From: Cristatella mucedo
Lineage: Eukaryota > Bryozoa > Phylactolaemata > Cristatellidae
Assembly: GCA_009760855.2 (NCBI GenBank)
Contig: WPIO01000005.1
Location: 614,501 to 678,500, forward strand
Length of the DNA: 64,000 nt
Reading direction: 5' to 3'
Shown here: positions 48,001 to 56,165 of the stretch, in pieces
Layout of the letters: each line of letters begins with the position of its first letter
Numbering within the stretch: the first letter of the stretch is position 1
The notes under the pieces: model-generated
Seen by the model: only the letters and a program-made list of their open reading frames with translations
Databases searched by the model: none
What the model was told of the DNA's origin: nothing
Program-made: the position numbers and the translations under genes

Positions 48001-51000
48001 GTTAAGGTGCTCGCCCCGACCAAGGTCTGGCTGAGGTCGTGGGCTCGATCGAGCCCCAAGGCATATGTTAAGTGCTTGAATAGAGATTAAGTTCTCTTGG
48101 GACGCTATACAAATAAATAAATACATAAATAAATAAATATATATATAAATTTAATATAATATTATATTATATATATTAACTCACATGATTGGGAGTTATG
48201 CATCGATGTCGTGTCTAAAAATATAATCCAGTCGCAAAGTCAAGTGACAATGCACATGGCACTCCTACGTTTAGAAAGTCTAAATAGACGTCTCGGGCCA
48301 TGATGCAGAGCAGGACTCAGCCACCATTTATACTGAAGCACCTCTATACCATGTCCTCGGATCTTAGCCCAGGAGGTAAGGTCCTCACTCTTCACGACCC
48401 AGGTCGTGGGTTTGATTCCTGTGGCGGGCGATCATTCATTGTCCACTTCAAACGGTGGTGATAACTATGAAGGCTCTTCTGTTGCCACATAAATGAGGCT
48501 GTTAAATCAGCTTATCTTTATACCATGACTATACATGACTCCTCCCCTTCCCCGAATTCGACTAGTGGCTTCAGTCATTGCTGTAACTAGCATCGGTTGC
48601 ATAGCGAATGACGTAAAGCCTTCTGCAGTTAGAAAAAGCAAGAATTTTCTTCCCTTGCTCCCAACAACTCAAACCCTATCTTCAGCAGCACAACGGATCC
48701 AAGCTTTAGCCAACTGTCAACGACTTAAGAGATATTCTTACTGACAGATGTGAGTTTTGTCTTGCAGACCGCTTTAACTAATCACTTTAAGAAGATATCT
48801 CTACTAACTCATTTCTCAGACGAGGCTTCCAATAAGTGTGAGCTTTCACTAAGCAAAACGGTCCTTTTGAAGCCTCCAACCTTAAGATGGCGTTTACTGA
48901 TCTATAGGCAGCTGAAGGCGGAGGTCGGCCCGATACAATTTAAGGGCTCTCAGTTTTTATTAACTTCCTAGCCTCGTACAGAAAAGCACTCCTCCGTCTT
49001 GATATAAAAATAATTTGACCGTACGACGAAAGTCACACATAATACAGTGCCATAATTCCCCCCTCACAAAACTTGACAAGTTCACCGGCAATAAATACTA
49101 ATTAATGAGTGTTTTTCCTTTATTTCGGCTTGTGCGATGCCTCACGGTTCCGGCATAAGCTGCTGGAAGTGACCGTTTCTTGATGCTTGATTCTGGCCAA
49201 ACATGTTTTCAAGGAGCTTGAAGGGTTTTGGGATAAATTAGGACACACTGTCCTTAAATCACCCCCTTACCGTTAGAATTCGTACTCTGGGAGTATCAAA
49301 TACTTAGCCGACAGAACCTACATAGCTGAGCCGTGATGGCACACTAGGTAAGCGGCGGTTGCTTTCACGACCTCGGTCCCGAGGTTGTGGGTTCGATCCC
49401 TGCAGTGGGCGATTCTTTATCGCCACAGCGAGCGGTGTTGACAGCCGTAAAGGCTCTTCTGTCGCTATACAAAAGAGGCTGTTTAATCAGCTAGGATTTA
49501 TTTATAGCTGCTCCAGCCGAGCCGATGCTTAGGAAAAGCAGTTAGTCGAGCAAATCTAGACAGCATGTATACTTCTCAGTTCGAGTGCATGCACGGTCTT
49601 AAGCCGAGAATGCAAGCAGCAATTTCAAAATAAAATAAAAACCGAAGGCCGTCTGCTGTGGGATGAAGTGGCTTAGGCATGAAGGGGTTGGCTAATACAA
49701 ACAACAAATGAAAAAGCCAATCATTATGTGTACCAGTATGCAGCGCTGCAACCTCACAAAAAACTTCCAACATCAGACTCATACTCCTGGCACTATTGCT
49801 CACTGCCAGGACTCAGCTAGTAACTCACGTCAGCAACAAGCATGTATCCTTCATGCATTCACGTTGTAAACAATTATGTCTGCAATACCATGCGATTCGC
49901 TTACCTCTCGCAATTACGGCAAAAGTAGATAACAGCTTGCTTAGGTATTCCTTCTGAAATATCCACTTGAGTCCTGATGCAGGCAACGCACATGTTTGCA
50001 GGATTAGGATCAATAGAGGTGCCACACTGGCAGCATAGGCTACAAAAAATGAGCATGCTCACTCACATCAACAGCTCCACATGCCATAAACATAATGTCA
50101 ATTAAACAACACACCAAAAAGCAAACAAATTAACGAACTCACACATCGGCATGCAAAGTACTAAATAATCATGGCCCTACATGCAAATTCAATCAACACC
50201 ACTAGAAAATTCTATATGGGCAAGTGTGCTGCTAGCTGGATAACTGGCTTACAGTATAGACCCATTATCGAAATTAGAAGGTACCTGACTTACTTGCCAG
50301 GAGGACGCTATTCCAAGCATGATCTAAATCGAAGGCAACGCTAGGAAAGGAATGGGCGAATGTACCCTTGAAGCTCTGATGATATGCAACCACATAACTG
50401 GATTCATTCACAGACATGATACTGAATATCCAAGGGCATGGTTTCCTTAACGTGAATACAGGCAAAGCCAATAGATTATAGTACGAATAAAACATACATA
50501 ACCCATGCTCAAGTGTTTCTGTGTGGACCTCCAAGGCTGTGCCACTGGCTAGGTCACAGTATCTACTACTGCGATTGAGGGAAAGTACCAGTAAGGGTTG
50601 CAGGCTTCATACCATTAAAAAGTAGACTTGTCAATCACCAACAATTAAATCCAGTATGTCTAAATTATCTCAGTTGTCCTGCTGGCAAACTAAACAGCAC
50701 ATCCATACACACTCTCATGCAATCAAATTGAAAGGATCGGACTTGAACACCAAAGTGAGTCCCTTGCACAAACAATTTTCATAGTAGCCTTTACAGCTAC
50801 AATGGAATCATGTCAATCAACTACCCAAATTTCAGCATATCCCTTTCGTTAGTTTGTTGTTAAGACTTTTTTTTTAGACCCCACCCAGACCAACGTGGTT
50901 GCTAAAGTAATGATAATTCTCGTGTCGTCTATATCAACAGACCGAAGACTAATAAGCTACAACTGACAACTCATAGCAACTCAGGATTTTACGACTACTT

Positions 51001-53101
51001 ATGTGAGGGTGGCTGCCTGTTCAATAACTTCTTGATATGGTCTATACTCAAGGATGTAAGCAACTCGTGGCTAACACCACAAAAAACTTATATGAAGAAG
51101 ATTAGTAGTCCGGTTTTTAAGCAAAACTCGACTGAAACACACTTCTCAAAATGACCAAGGTAGTAGTGACTGCAGGACCCAAGCAATGGCTCTCCTCTAC
51201 ATGTCAGCAACATTCGACACCGTCGACCGACTATTGCAGTCTGAGGAAAGAGCCCCCAGTGGGGGTTAGATTACTTGTTTGCTTTAATCAAGAAAACCAT
51301 TGACACTACCAGTCATATTACACCTCTCTGTCTCCCCCCTCTAAGAAGGGGCTACTTACATCAATGGCTGCTACCTAAGGGCCTTACTACCAGGTTCTCT
51401 CTACACTAGACTGTCACTTGATTCTGACCGGGCTTCCACAAATTGCTATCAATTACTTTTGCAGTTAGAACTAAATACTGCTGCCGAGATGATCTTTAAA
51501 TCTAAGACAGTCGACTACATGTCCCTTTGCTGAAGGACCTGCAATAGCAGCTCGTCAAAAAGCTGGTACAAGTAAAAATTCCCAGTACGACCTAAAAGCT
51601 GATATTCCCACCCTATACCATACGACGATAGATTTGCTGCCCCCTTCTCTTATTCACAACTTTGGTAACACATGCTTTTTCTCTGCATGTCCTACACTAT
51701 GGTGTTGAACGATCCTCACACAGAAGTATCCTTTCTCTAGTTGCCAATGCAGGTTATCTTCTTGCTGTCATTTACTGCTACTTTATGTCACTTACTTCTT
51801 CATCAGTTCCTCTTGTTCTCCTATGCTTCTCAATTTTAAATTATTGCCTACTAGATGCAGGATGTTGGCAATTGGCCAACGACGGTGCACGGAAACTTCG
51901 AGTGTGCTGTGACAGACACCAAAGTAACAGTCAGCGTGGCTTTTAAGGCACATTCACTATGAAGGTACATCTGTAATTGCATTTAGCCAAACAATTAGGC
52001 CATCACAGCACAGGATTTTCCAAGAATCTATGGCAACTGTAAATTTGCACCGTATTTCCGTTCTATGCTATGTGGGGCATAAGTGAACAATTTAGCAATG
52101 CACTTCCGAATTGCCAAGTGAGAGGCAGAGAAGCCAGGTGCTAAACACTGTACCGACATCGTTAAGGAGATACTGACATTGCAGCAGGATTAAGACTTAA
52201 GCAAACTGCCATCTCGCTAAGAGAAATGAGGTCAGCCTTAAAAGATTAGCCGAGTCAACAGCCTGATTTTTGGCTACTGAACATGGAGCTTATCTTAGCT
52301 GACGTGCTACAGTCACTTACCATCTAGTCACAATGATAACATAAAAACAGATAATTGTACTATGCTTGCATAAGCACCTAGAATTTCTATCACATCCTTG
52401 CCGGAGTAACCATTTCGGAGTCAGTGCAGCAGTTAGCAGTTGTCAAAACTGAAAGCATACATGTTTATATTGCTGACCAGGATTGCTTTCCTCGAGATCG
52501 GCAAACAAATACTACACTATGCGACATACGGCTGCATACGGCCACGAGAAGGGATGGAAAAAAGTTAACAGAGTCTCATGTTAAAGTTATGAAAACCAGA
52601 TCAAAATGGATCAAGGCAGCGCAGCCCGGATTCACGGTACTTGGCTGGCTTTACTATGCTATCTAGAGATCCCGAATGGAAACCACATGTATAACACAGA
52701 TATTACTCATACAATGATTTGATGAAGATTCACGATTATCACGCAAAAACTAGCGCACACAGACCGAAAATAGCTAAGTGGTAGCGATATGAAAAGAGCC
52801 AGCATACATTATGGCAACCACACTGATTACGTGCTCATCATACCAACAGCGAAAAGATTTCGGATCGCGTGTAAAAACCTGAGGGATGATTCTTAACTGA
52901 CGATAGAATTCGCAGCGGCTAATTTAAACGTCGGCGGGGCGGCGCAGCGAATGTACTACGCAGGCCGGAGACACGAATGTGGGGAACTGGCTTTCAATTG
53001 TCGAGCGTCGTACTACAGATAAAATGTATTGCAGCCTGAGCGTATGAGAGCACTTACATTTTCCCCACAGCTTCGGCGCTATGAGGTGAGACATATTCCA
53101 T
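17130..53101 (-). CDS. NMD3: NMD3, 60S ribosomal subunit nuclear export adaptor (multi-exon)
   Basis: NMD3 binds the pre-60S ribosomal subunit and links it to the exportin CRM1 for passage to the cytoplasm. Exons on the minus strand are 53101-53058, 50039-49905, 47847-47754, 46063-45983, 38155-38027, 36389-36299, 34439-34361, 33040-32944, 32392-32275, 28449-28348 (weak), 26321-26212, 22745-22560, 21096-21026 and 17266-17130. Phases agree, giving about 491 residues plus a missing piece; human NMD3 has 503. The N-terminal zinc-binding pairs (LCCQC, CVAC, FCRNC, MCDDCH), the conserved VMNGAILQQVFVVEFVV, FNYKTTFSVEIVPICK, THLGHLLEPGDVVLGFDLAN, a basic nuclear-localisation stretch (RNKRRKWRLRRLER) and the leucine-rich export signal LAEMLDDLHL are all visible. 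The segment between exons 10 and 11 (about 15 residues) was not found. Confidence 0.96.
17861..19225 (-). repeat. LINE family 1 copy with RT motifs (longest copy here)
   Basis: From the (ATT)n tail at 17861 this minus-strand copy runs through the 3' end, AFSSYAPKAWNSLPTCITTS, LVHAFVTSRLD, a GVPQ-type motif and LSAAFDTIVHQVLLERL, up to NNYRPVSLIPFLSKTLERVV near 19210. That is most of a reverse transcriptase domain. Frameshifts and stops make it inactive. It lies in the last NMD3 intron. Confidence 0.88.
19518..20560 (-). repeat. LINE family 1 copy, interrupted
   Basis: The (ATT)n tail and 3' end lie at 19518-19697 and the RT end at about 20022-20560. In between, about 320 bp of unrelated DNA replaces roughly 110 bp of the family sequence. 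Confidence 0.8.
21026..21096 (-). CDS. NMD3: NMD3 exon 13
   Basis: It encodes DYEEFLEDVEEDPNIRHNVN, then IYK, the acidic EFLEDLEED block followed by the conserved NVNIY. Acceptor TTTTGTAG, donor GTCAGA, phase 2 to 1. Confidence 0.95.
21684..21754 (+). pseudogene. tRNA-Thr-like pseudogene
   Basis: The 5' half reads CTATAGCTCCAACGGTAGAGC (an A box) and CACTGG, followed by CCAGGGG and a B-box-like GTGCGATCGC. It resembles tRNA-Thr with a deletion in the anticodon loop and a poorly paired acceptor stem, so it is unlikely to be functional. Confidence 0.55.
22128..22215 (+). repeat. SINE-A-like head fragment
   Basis: It has the A-box region (GATCTTAGCCCAGCGGTAAG), the region before the B box, and GCAGTGGGCCA, but the SINE body and tail do not follow. 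It may be a related tRNA-like element. Confidence 0.5.
22560..22745 (-). CDS. NMD3: NMD3 exon 12
   Basis: It encodes FDLANANINDAVFDQIPSER, then PDIVIVKKYYGDKSE and the basic RNKRRKWRLRRLER. FDLAN and the basic nuclear-localisation stretch are family hallmarks. Acceptor TTTATTTTCAG, donor GTAAAT, phase 2 to 2. Confidence 0.96.
23210..23790 (-). repeat. LINE family 1 fragment
   Basis: A diverged minus-strand copy of the RT 3' region (TGTCAAGTCAGGGGATGTCC, GCATGCAGCTGAAAGTAGGC) without the (ATT)n end, in an NMD3 intron. Confidence 0.75.
24133..24455 (-). repeat. LINE family 1 3' end
   Basis: (ATT)n tail, the 3' stem-like segment and the GGTCAGCATGCAAGTGTGG region are present. It stops after about 24455 where unrelated sequence begins. 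Confidence 0.78.
25510..25990 (+). repeat. Decayed LINE family 1 fragment
   Basis: A strongly diverged plus-strand copy. The order CTTCTACAACTCTTCCTGTA, GGCTTGTCTATTGTGAAAGC and CAAATCGACGTCAAGAT follows the RT end of better copies. Confidence 0.6.
26212..26321 (-). CDS. NMD3: NMD3 exon 11
   Basis: It encodes HVLADVWLMKANDMSDDQRL, then CRTHLGHLLEPGDVVL. The THLGHLL.PGD block is diagnostic. Acceptor CTTTTTTTACAG, donor GTGAGT, phase 0 to 2. Confidence 0.96.
26711..26980 (+). pseudogene. Tc1/mariner transposase fragment
   Basis: It encodes NGMAVSQNTVRRCLDEQGLN, then ARMAKCKRLMSVQHEKREGR, which matches the second helix-turn-helix and linker of Tc1 transposases (VS..TVRR.L...GL.AR). The DDE catalytic part is missing. 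Confidence 0.7.
27130..27233 (+). repeat. LINE family 1 3' tip
   Basis: Only the last about 100 bp of the family (ACCTAGAAAGAAATTCAGTT, CTCTGAGGGTGCTATA) with an (ATT)n tail. Confidence 0.8.
27404..28215 (-). repeat. LINE family 1 copy
   Basis: A well-preserved minus-strand 3' portion. The 157-codon open frame at 28110-27637 reads VHAFVTSCLDFCNSLLAGLP, then RLQPVQNSAARLVCRERRSC, then AFSSYAPKAGNSLPTCVTAS. It lies in an NMD3 intron, antisense to nothing known. Confidence 0.88.
28348..28449 (-). CDS. NMD3: NMD3 exon 10 (weak, diverged)
   Basis: The acceptor ATCTTCCAG and the incoming phase (1) fit exon 9. The open stretch IALSINFANFRPVFGRMDTR, then QFFITSKSS, aligns with the family's VADIDGSTFWSHPFNSLCHP, then KQLEEFIVME region, though with few identities. 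The donor GTGGAG is weak and the outgoing phase does not match exon 11, so a small exon must lie between them. Confidence 0.45.
29220..29940. other. Unrecognised open-frame region in an NMD3 intron
   Basis: Two long plus-strand frames (29254-29592 and 29577-29939) with unusually few stops for an intron. They could be a decayed transposon, but I recognise no catalytic motif. Confidence 0.25.
32275..32392 (-). CDS. NMD3: NMD3 exon 9
   Basis: It encodes DNIVCLPARLAQSLGNLGQI, then LLVQRVTQTVHLIDPTTLQ, a clear match to the family's VCL..KLAQSLGN and RVT..IHLIDP.TLQ. Acceptor CCGTTGTAG, donor GTGAGT, phase 0 to 1. Confidence 0.95.
32944..33040 (-). CDS. NMD3: NMD3 exon 8
   Basis: It encodes YVTSERLISHDVHSNKFNYK, then TTFSVEIVPICK, nearly identical in pattern to other animal NMD3 proteins. 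Acceptor TTGCTTGCAG, donor GTGAGT, phase 2 to 0. Confidence 0.96.
34361..34439 (-). CDS. NMD3: NMD3 exon 7
   Basis: It encodes GLDFYFSLPQDSKKFVSFLE, then AMVPC, the DGLDFYF block. Acceptor TTTCCTTTGCAG, donor GTAAGA, phase 1 to 2. Confidence 0.95.
35385..35935 (+). repeat. LINE family 1 copy, 3' portion
   Basis: A plus-strand copy: GGCTCCCAGTCAAG, LAPASLSDLL, then CAFSSYAPKAWNSLPTGVTT, and the 3' tip GAGTTCTCTGAGGATGCTAT. In an NMD3 intron and opposite in direction to the copies at 18 to 28 kb. Confidence 0.85.
36299..36389 (-). CDS. NMD3: NMD3 exon 6
   Basis: It encodes TSHKRTFFYLEQLILKHGAH, then DKTVNIKEEA. YLEQLILK.G is diagnostic. Acceptor GGCTGTAG, donor GTCAGT, phase 0 to 1, joining exon 7 to give DGLDFYF. 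Confidence 0.95.
36799..36940 (-). repeat. SINE-A copy, diverged
   Basis: The tail (GCTGTTAAATCAGC), CGGCTCTTCTGTCG and the CACGACCGAGGTCGTTGC head part are recognisable, with internal deletions. Confidence 0.75.
38027..38155 (-). CDS. NMD3: NMD3 exon 5
   Basis: It encodes VMNGAILQQVFVVEFVVNNQ, then MCDDCHRTEAKDYWKSVVQV and RQK. The MCDDCH pair is a conserved Cys/His zinc motif. Phase 0 to 0, acceptor ATTGCAG, donor GTATGT. Confidence 0.97.
39275..39345 (-). repeat. LINE family 1 3' tip
   Basis: Only the final segment is present: ACTGCCTAGAAAGAGATTAA, GTTCTCCGTGGGCACTAT on the minus strand. Confidence 0.75.
39900..40980 (+). pseudogene. Tc1/mariner transposase pseudogene, near full length
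   Basis: In order on the plus strand: the helix-turn-helix part (IIATLSIPKSMVSSNIKKIE, KTRCPENATWSGRPVLPT), a degraded RVIWSDKS catalytic motif, QDNYAKNTA, and the C-terminus PDLNPIEQLWHEVQLRLWQ. Frameshifts and stops separate the pieces, so it is inactive. It sits in the intron between NMD3 exons 4 and 5. I did not find its terminal inverted repeats by eye. Confidence 0.8.
41320..41940 (+). repeat. LINE family 1 copy, 3' portion
   Basis: A plus-strand copy with CACTGGCTACCAGTCAAGCA, LTFRSFHSLAPAYLSDLL-type sequence (frame-shifted), the AAAGCGCCTAGAGAGAGATT, AAGTTATCTGAGGGCGCTTT 3' end and an (ATT)n tail. Confidence 0.88.
42036..42110. repeat. (CA)n microsatellite
   Basis: A CA run of about 37 bp at 42036-42072, then imperfect CA-rich sequence. 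The minus-strand Cys/Val frames across it are artefacts. Confidence 0.9.
42828..42956 (+). repeat. LINE family 1 3' end
   Basis: The last about 125 bp with GCATTTCCCTTTGCAGCAAA, GGGCGCTTTATCAAGTGC and the (ATT)n tail. It lies directly against a Tc1-like fragment. Confidence 0.88.
42957..43505 (+). pseudogene. Second Tc1/mariner transposase fragment
   Basis: The segment LLLFTEHKAVHSKWARARAH, then WVHEDWRDESKFFIFGN, matches the Tc1 block ending in the WSDESKF catalytic motif (first Asp in DESKF). Both sides are frameshifted. A SINE-A copy truncates it at 43508. Confidence 0.7.
43508..43651 (-). repeat. SINE-A copy
   Basis: On the minus strand it has the tail, AAGATTCTTCTGTCGCTACA, the GCGATCATATATTGC region and the B box GGTTCGACTCC. 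The internal hairpin is partly deleted. Confidence 0.8.
43752..43921 (+). repeat. SINE-A copy, diverged
   Basis: Head GTGACAGCCCAGGAGGCAAG, B box AGTTCGAATC, body GCGATACTTTATTGC and the tail GGCTGTTAAATCAGCTA are present. It lies about 100 bp from the inverted copy at 43508-43651. Confidence 0.78.
44640..45460 (+). repeat. Decayed LINE copy
   Basis: Diverged plus-strand RT 3' region (GACATCGCTTCCAGATTACT, GACTGCAACTGGTAAAAAAC), with a degraded 3' end and a short ATT run near 45450. The family 1 assignment is likely but the divergence is high. Confidence 0.55.
45983..46063 (-). CDS. NMD3: NMD3 exon 4
   Basis: It encodes VRLVDAGFLWTEPHSKRLKL, then KLTIEKE, phase 0 to 0. VDAGF.WTEPHSKR is a signature of NMD3. 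Acceptor TTGCTTAG, donor GTAGGT. Confidence 0.97.
47013..47130 (-). repeat. SINE-B copy, diverged
   Basis: On the minus strand it has the tail GAGGTTGAGTTCTTTTAGAG, the GCACCTGGATG region and the GAGCTCGAACCC B-box region, with insertions in the head. Confidence 0.7.
47754..47847 (-). CDS. NMD3: NMD3 exon 3
   Basis: It encodes YLQPPAQWIAAALESRELLS, then LCLKKLKGLKG. QPP..W..AALESRELL.LCLKK is a signature. Acceptor TTTTTTTAAG, donor GTGAGT, phase 2 to 0. Confidence 0.97.
47978..48140 (+). repeat. SINE-B copy, well preserved
   Basis: The head (GCCGAGCTGGTTTGGTACAG, TGGTTAAGGTGC), the B-box region, GTTAAGTGCTTGAATAGAGA and the tail TTAAGTTCTCTTGGGACGCT with an (AAAT)n end are all present. It is a good reference copy for the family. 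Confidence 0.85.
48357..48512 (+). repeat. SINE-A copy
   Basis: Head GATCTTAGCCCAGGAGGTAAG, B box GGTTTGATTCC, body GGCGGGCGATCATTCATTGT and tail AGGCTGTTAAATCAGC. It is a somewhat different subfamily from the copy at 49.3 kb. Confidence 0.8.
49328..49496 (+). repeat. SINE-A copy, well preserved
   Basis: Head GAGCCGTGATGGCACACTAG, the inverted CACGACCTCGG / CCGAGGTTGTG, B box GGTTCGATCCC and tail GAGGCTGTTTAATCAGCTAG are intact. It nearly matches the copy at 60.9 kb. Confidence 0.88.
49905..50039 (-). CDS. NMD3: NMD3 exon 2 (zinc-binding N-terminus)
   Basis: It encodes LCCQCGTSIDPNPANMCVAC, then IRTQVDISEGIPKQAVIYFC and RNCE. The CxxC pairs CCQC, CVAC and CRNC form the conserved zinc-binding N-terminal region. 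Acceptor TTTTGTAG, donor GTAAGC, phase 2 to 2. Confidence 0.98.
51150..51960 (+). repeat. LINE family 2 remnant
   Basis: The plus strand shows ALLYMSATFDTVDRLLQSEE (a degraded A.FDTVDH RT motif) and, later, LTGLPQIAINYF with a frameshift, resembling LAGLP...INRLQ..QN. Other members are at 56.5 and 58.2 kb. Inactive. Confidence 0.6.
53058..53101 (-). CDS. NMD3: NMD3 exon 1 (start)
   Basis: ATG at 53101 in the context TTTAAAATGG, encoding MEYVSPHSAEAVGK with the final codon split at GTAAGT. The MEY start matches human NMD3. Splicing into exon 2 gives GKILCCQCG. Confidence 0.9.
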
Positions 53102-53175
53102 TTTAAAGCCACGAGAGTCTACAACTCTGACTTCACTTTCACACGTGCAGCGGAAGTCACGTTTCGGTAGTCCTC
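53102..53175 (-). promoter_or_regulatory. Candidate NMD3 promoter-proximal motifs
   Basis: Within 60 bp upstream of the NMD3 ATG lie an E-box CACGTG (53142-53147) and an ACTTCCGC ETS-like site on the minus strand (about 53151-53157). Such sites are common in housekeeping promoters. The transcription start cannot be seen, so this is suggestive only. Confidence 0.3.
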
Positions 53176-53489
53176 ATAGATAGCGGACATTTAATAGGGT
53201 TTATCTGCAGCTATTTTGAAAGGACAGACACTAATGTTTTATTAAATTTCTATAATTATTAAAAGTTTTTTATATTTAAAAATGTGGCATAAGTGTGAGA
53301 TTTGTAAAATTATCGGTCCAACATCGGCCAAGACCTCCGATTTACATATCTATGAAGATTAAGCTGGCCAATTGTAATGGATAGATATAAGATAGCAGAC
53401 AGACCATAGATATACTGAATAGCCGAGGAGATGCCGGAGCAGTTTAGCGTCAATTGTGCACTTGACTGACTTAATATAGCAACAACAAT

Positions 53490-53643
53490 AATAATAATAA
53501 CACTTGCATGCATGTCACTCCTAACCATGTTATTCATGTTATTTATCAAGCATGATACCATTCACCATTCGATAGTGTTTCCTTTGCAGCAAATATTAAG
53601 CACCTAGAAAGAGATTGAGTTCTCTGAGGGCGCTTTATCAAGT

Positions 53644-53672
<29 letters not shown>
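53490..53672 (+). repeat. LINE family 1 3' end
   Basis: It runs from CATGTCACTCCTAACCATGT through GCACCTAGAAAGAGATTGAG, GGGCGCTTTATCAAGTG to an (ATT)n tail, just upstream of NMD3. Confidence 0.88.
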
Positions 53673-53675
<3 letters not shown>

Positions 53676-54215
53676 ACACAGTTGTATAGCACCATCAGAG
53701 AACAGAATCTCTTTCTAGGTACGTTACAGATTTATGTTGGCTTCTGCTTCGTCAAAGCTCTCCTCACTTAGATCCCATTTGTCATGCATTGCTGAAATTC
53801 GCACTCACTTTAACTTCTACTCATTCTGTTGCTCCAGCGTAACTATCCACACACTACTGCCTAGAATTTCTACTCATCATATTACTCGCTCATCTGAATT
53901 ACGTCGCTTAGCTGTCTCCTAAAAGGGTCAAACCTTTTGGAGAACGTGATTTTAGTTGGTATGCTCCCAAAGCCTGGAACTCTCTCCCGACTGACGGCAT
54001 GACATCCCCTGACTTGACGCTATTTTAAAGAAGCTTAAAAGGCACCCGTTCCTCACAATATTTGCCGGGTCCCTGTGTATTCTCCTTAGTGCATAAGCGT
54101 GCTGACGCTGTGCATGTTGTCACTAACCATGCTGACAGGTTTCCATAACAGCACATCTAAAATGCGATGAAAGAGATTTTTTTCTCTGAAAGCATTATGT
54201 AAATGCACAATTATT
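53673..54215 (+). repeat. Rearranged LINE family 1 copy
   Basis: A short inverted 3' tip (53690-53730) is joined to a plus-strand body with GCTCCCAAAGCCTGGAACTC, GACATCCCCTGACTTGAC and a degraded 3' end near 54200. It suggests a 5'-inverted insertion or two nested copies. Confidence 0.7.
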
Positions 54216-55560
54216 ATTAGGATTACTATCGTGAAACTTTTAGCTTCTAGCTAAGGTCCGGGATTAGCATATCCATTTCCAGGCAGTGATTCGTAAGAGC
54301 CTAGGATTGTCAATGATTCTCACAGATTGATTGTGAGGGATGATAAACGAACTATTACTACGCTCAATCAACCAAGTTATGAATGTTACCAGACACTAAT
54401 TGCAGATGTAAGTTATAGAATTTGGGAGTCGGATTTGTCACAACTATGCTGTAGATCTTACAAAAAGGGATCGGAAGTGATGATTAGTTTTAAGTTTTAC
54501 CTGCGACTTTCCTCTTGAGCAGCAAATACAACTCACGGAGCTCGAACTGTGGAATAATTAACGGGACCTTGAGCACGTGGATTTTTCAACTGATATTTGC
54601 AAGTTTGATTGCTCTAGTGCTTTGCTTTTGTAGCACAGCACATCCTGGCTCAATAGCTATAGCATCCTGCTCCCCGCAGGAGCGGCTGATTGATGTCGGC
54701 TGGCCTGTCAACCTTTTTGTCATGGCGAGTTTTTGGGTGCTCACCTGAGTGCAATGGTATAGCTTCTGGGACTTAGGATGGTGCTTTGAGTTCCAACGCT
54801 TCACCTGTATCGCGTGTCATGTGTCGGCGAGCTCTTGTAGTTAGCTGGTTGCTCATCGACTATAGCTACCAATCCTCACAATCAGTAGCTTCTTCGTGTG
54901 CATGTTTACAGCATTTACATTTGCCAGAGACGTCCAAAGTGGTGCCTGAGTCACTTCCAAGGTGAAAGCTTAAGCAAATTCGATAAGCAGCTTCCTAATT
55001 CTCACAGCCATCCATGGCTGGGTAGTTATTTTGTGAGAACAAATGTTTCTCAGCATTCTTGGCCTTTTCAACGTCCCTATTCAACGTCCTACAGCTTCAT
55101 GCGATCGGTTTAGTAACTGACTAGCTTTTTCTTGCTAAAAACCATATAATTTGATAGTGGAGTGTGTTAAACGTTCAAGGTCCTTGCCTTTATCTGGTAA
55201 TTTTCAAAAGATTTAGTCCAGCATTGGCCGATGCACCGAAATGCTAGCATAGACGCACTGAATCATGAAAACGGTGAAGGTAAAAAAGGCAACAGTGCAA
55301 CTGAAACAATTATAAAAGGATGATCAGAGTAAGCAAACAAAATGTGAAGTGAGGTTGTGCTTAGTGTTTCAGTCACAATTTCAGCATCGAACTCATAGTC
55401 TTTCTTTGGGCACTAGGTAGATATAATATCATTCTGTAGATTGTGTACGGGCTATCCAATGTTTTTCCAGCATACAATTCCTTAGCATGAAGAAGCAGTT
55501 CCCGTTACAATTTAGTTGATTGCCAATTAAGTCTGTCACAAAATGAGAATCTGCCCTTCA
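54216..55560. other. Intergenic, no recognisable gene
   Basis: Short open frames only. I see no protein domain, tRNA or family repeat here. Confidence 0.4.
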
Positions 55561-55589
55561 TTAGTATTTTTCTGAGAGTAAGAGTGTCC

Positions 55590-56060
55590 ACCTTCTCAAT
55601 GTAATGTAATGATATATATCTCAGTCTGTAACTCCACAAAGCCACAAATGCCAAGTGAGTATTGTGCAGGAAAGTTTTCTGTAGCACACTCACAGCATAA
55701 ATTGCTTACGGTAAAATATCTCATCGCGTGCAACGAAGAAAAAATGAGAGGCATAGCTGAGTCAGGAGGGCAGCCGAGGAAGCGAGCAGCACGGACCTGG
55801 CAGCTCAGGACGGTGGTAAAGGATGTAATGTATCCGTCTGTAACTCCACAAAGTCATAAAGACCATGTGGATGTTACGTAGGAGAGTTTTGTATAGCGAA
55901 CTCACAGCATAAGCGGCTTTCGGTACGCATTCGTTACCCAACAGACTCCATCTCACACAACAAAGAGAAAGTGGGAAGCATAGCAGAGTCAGGAGAGCAG
56001 TTGAGGTAGTGAGTAGCATAGAAGTATAAGCTCAGGACCACTGAAAAGGATGTGCCATAG
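55590..56060. repeat. Diverged tandem duplication, ~230-bp unit
   Basis: Two adjacent units share CCACAAAG, TCACAGCATAA, CATAGC.GAGTCAGGAG, GCAGC.GAGG and GCTCAGGAC in the same order (about 55635-55830 and 55846-56055). They have diverged considerably. Confidence 0.65.
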
Positions 56061-56165
56061 TCGGCAGTAGGAGAGTAGTTGTCGTTGCGTAAGAATTGTG
56101 GATGCGCCACAGTCGGCAGCAGGGGAGTAGATATTGTTGCCTAAGAATTGTGAACGTAAGTTCCA
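56055..56165. repeat. Short tandem repeat, ~55-bp unit, two copies
   Basis: Two copies of a unit containing AGTCGGCAG.AGG.GAGTAG and then TAAGAATTGTG (starting near 56058 and 56110). A purine-rich GTAGAGTAGAA minisatellite follows to 56250. Confidence 0.7.
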
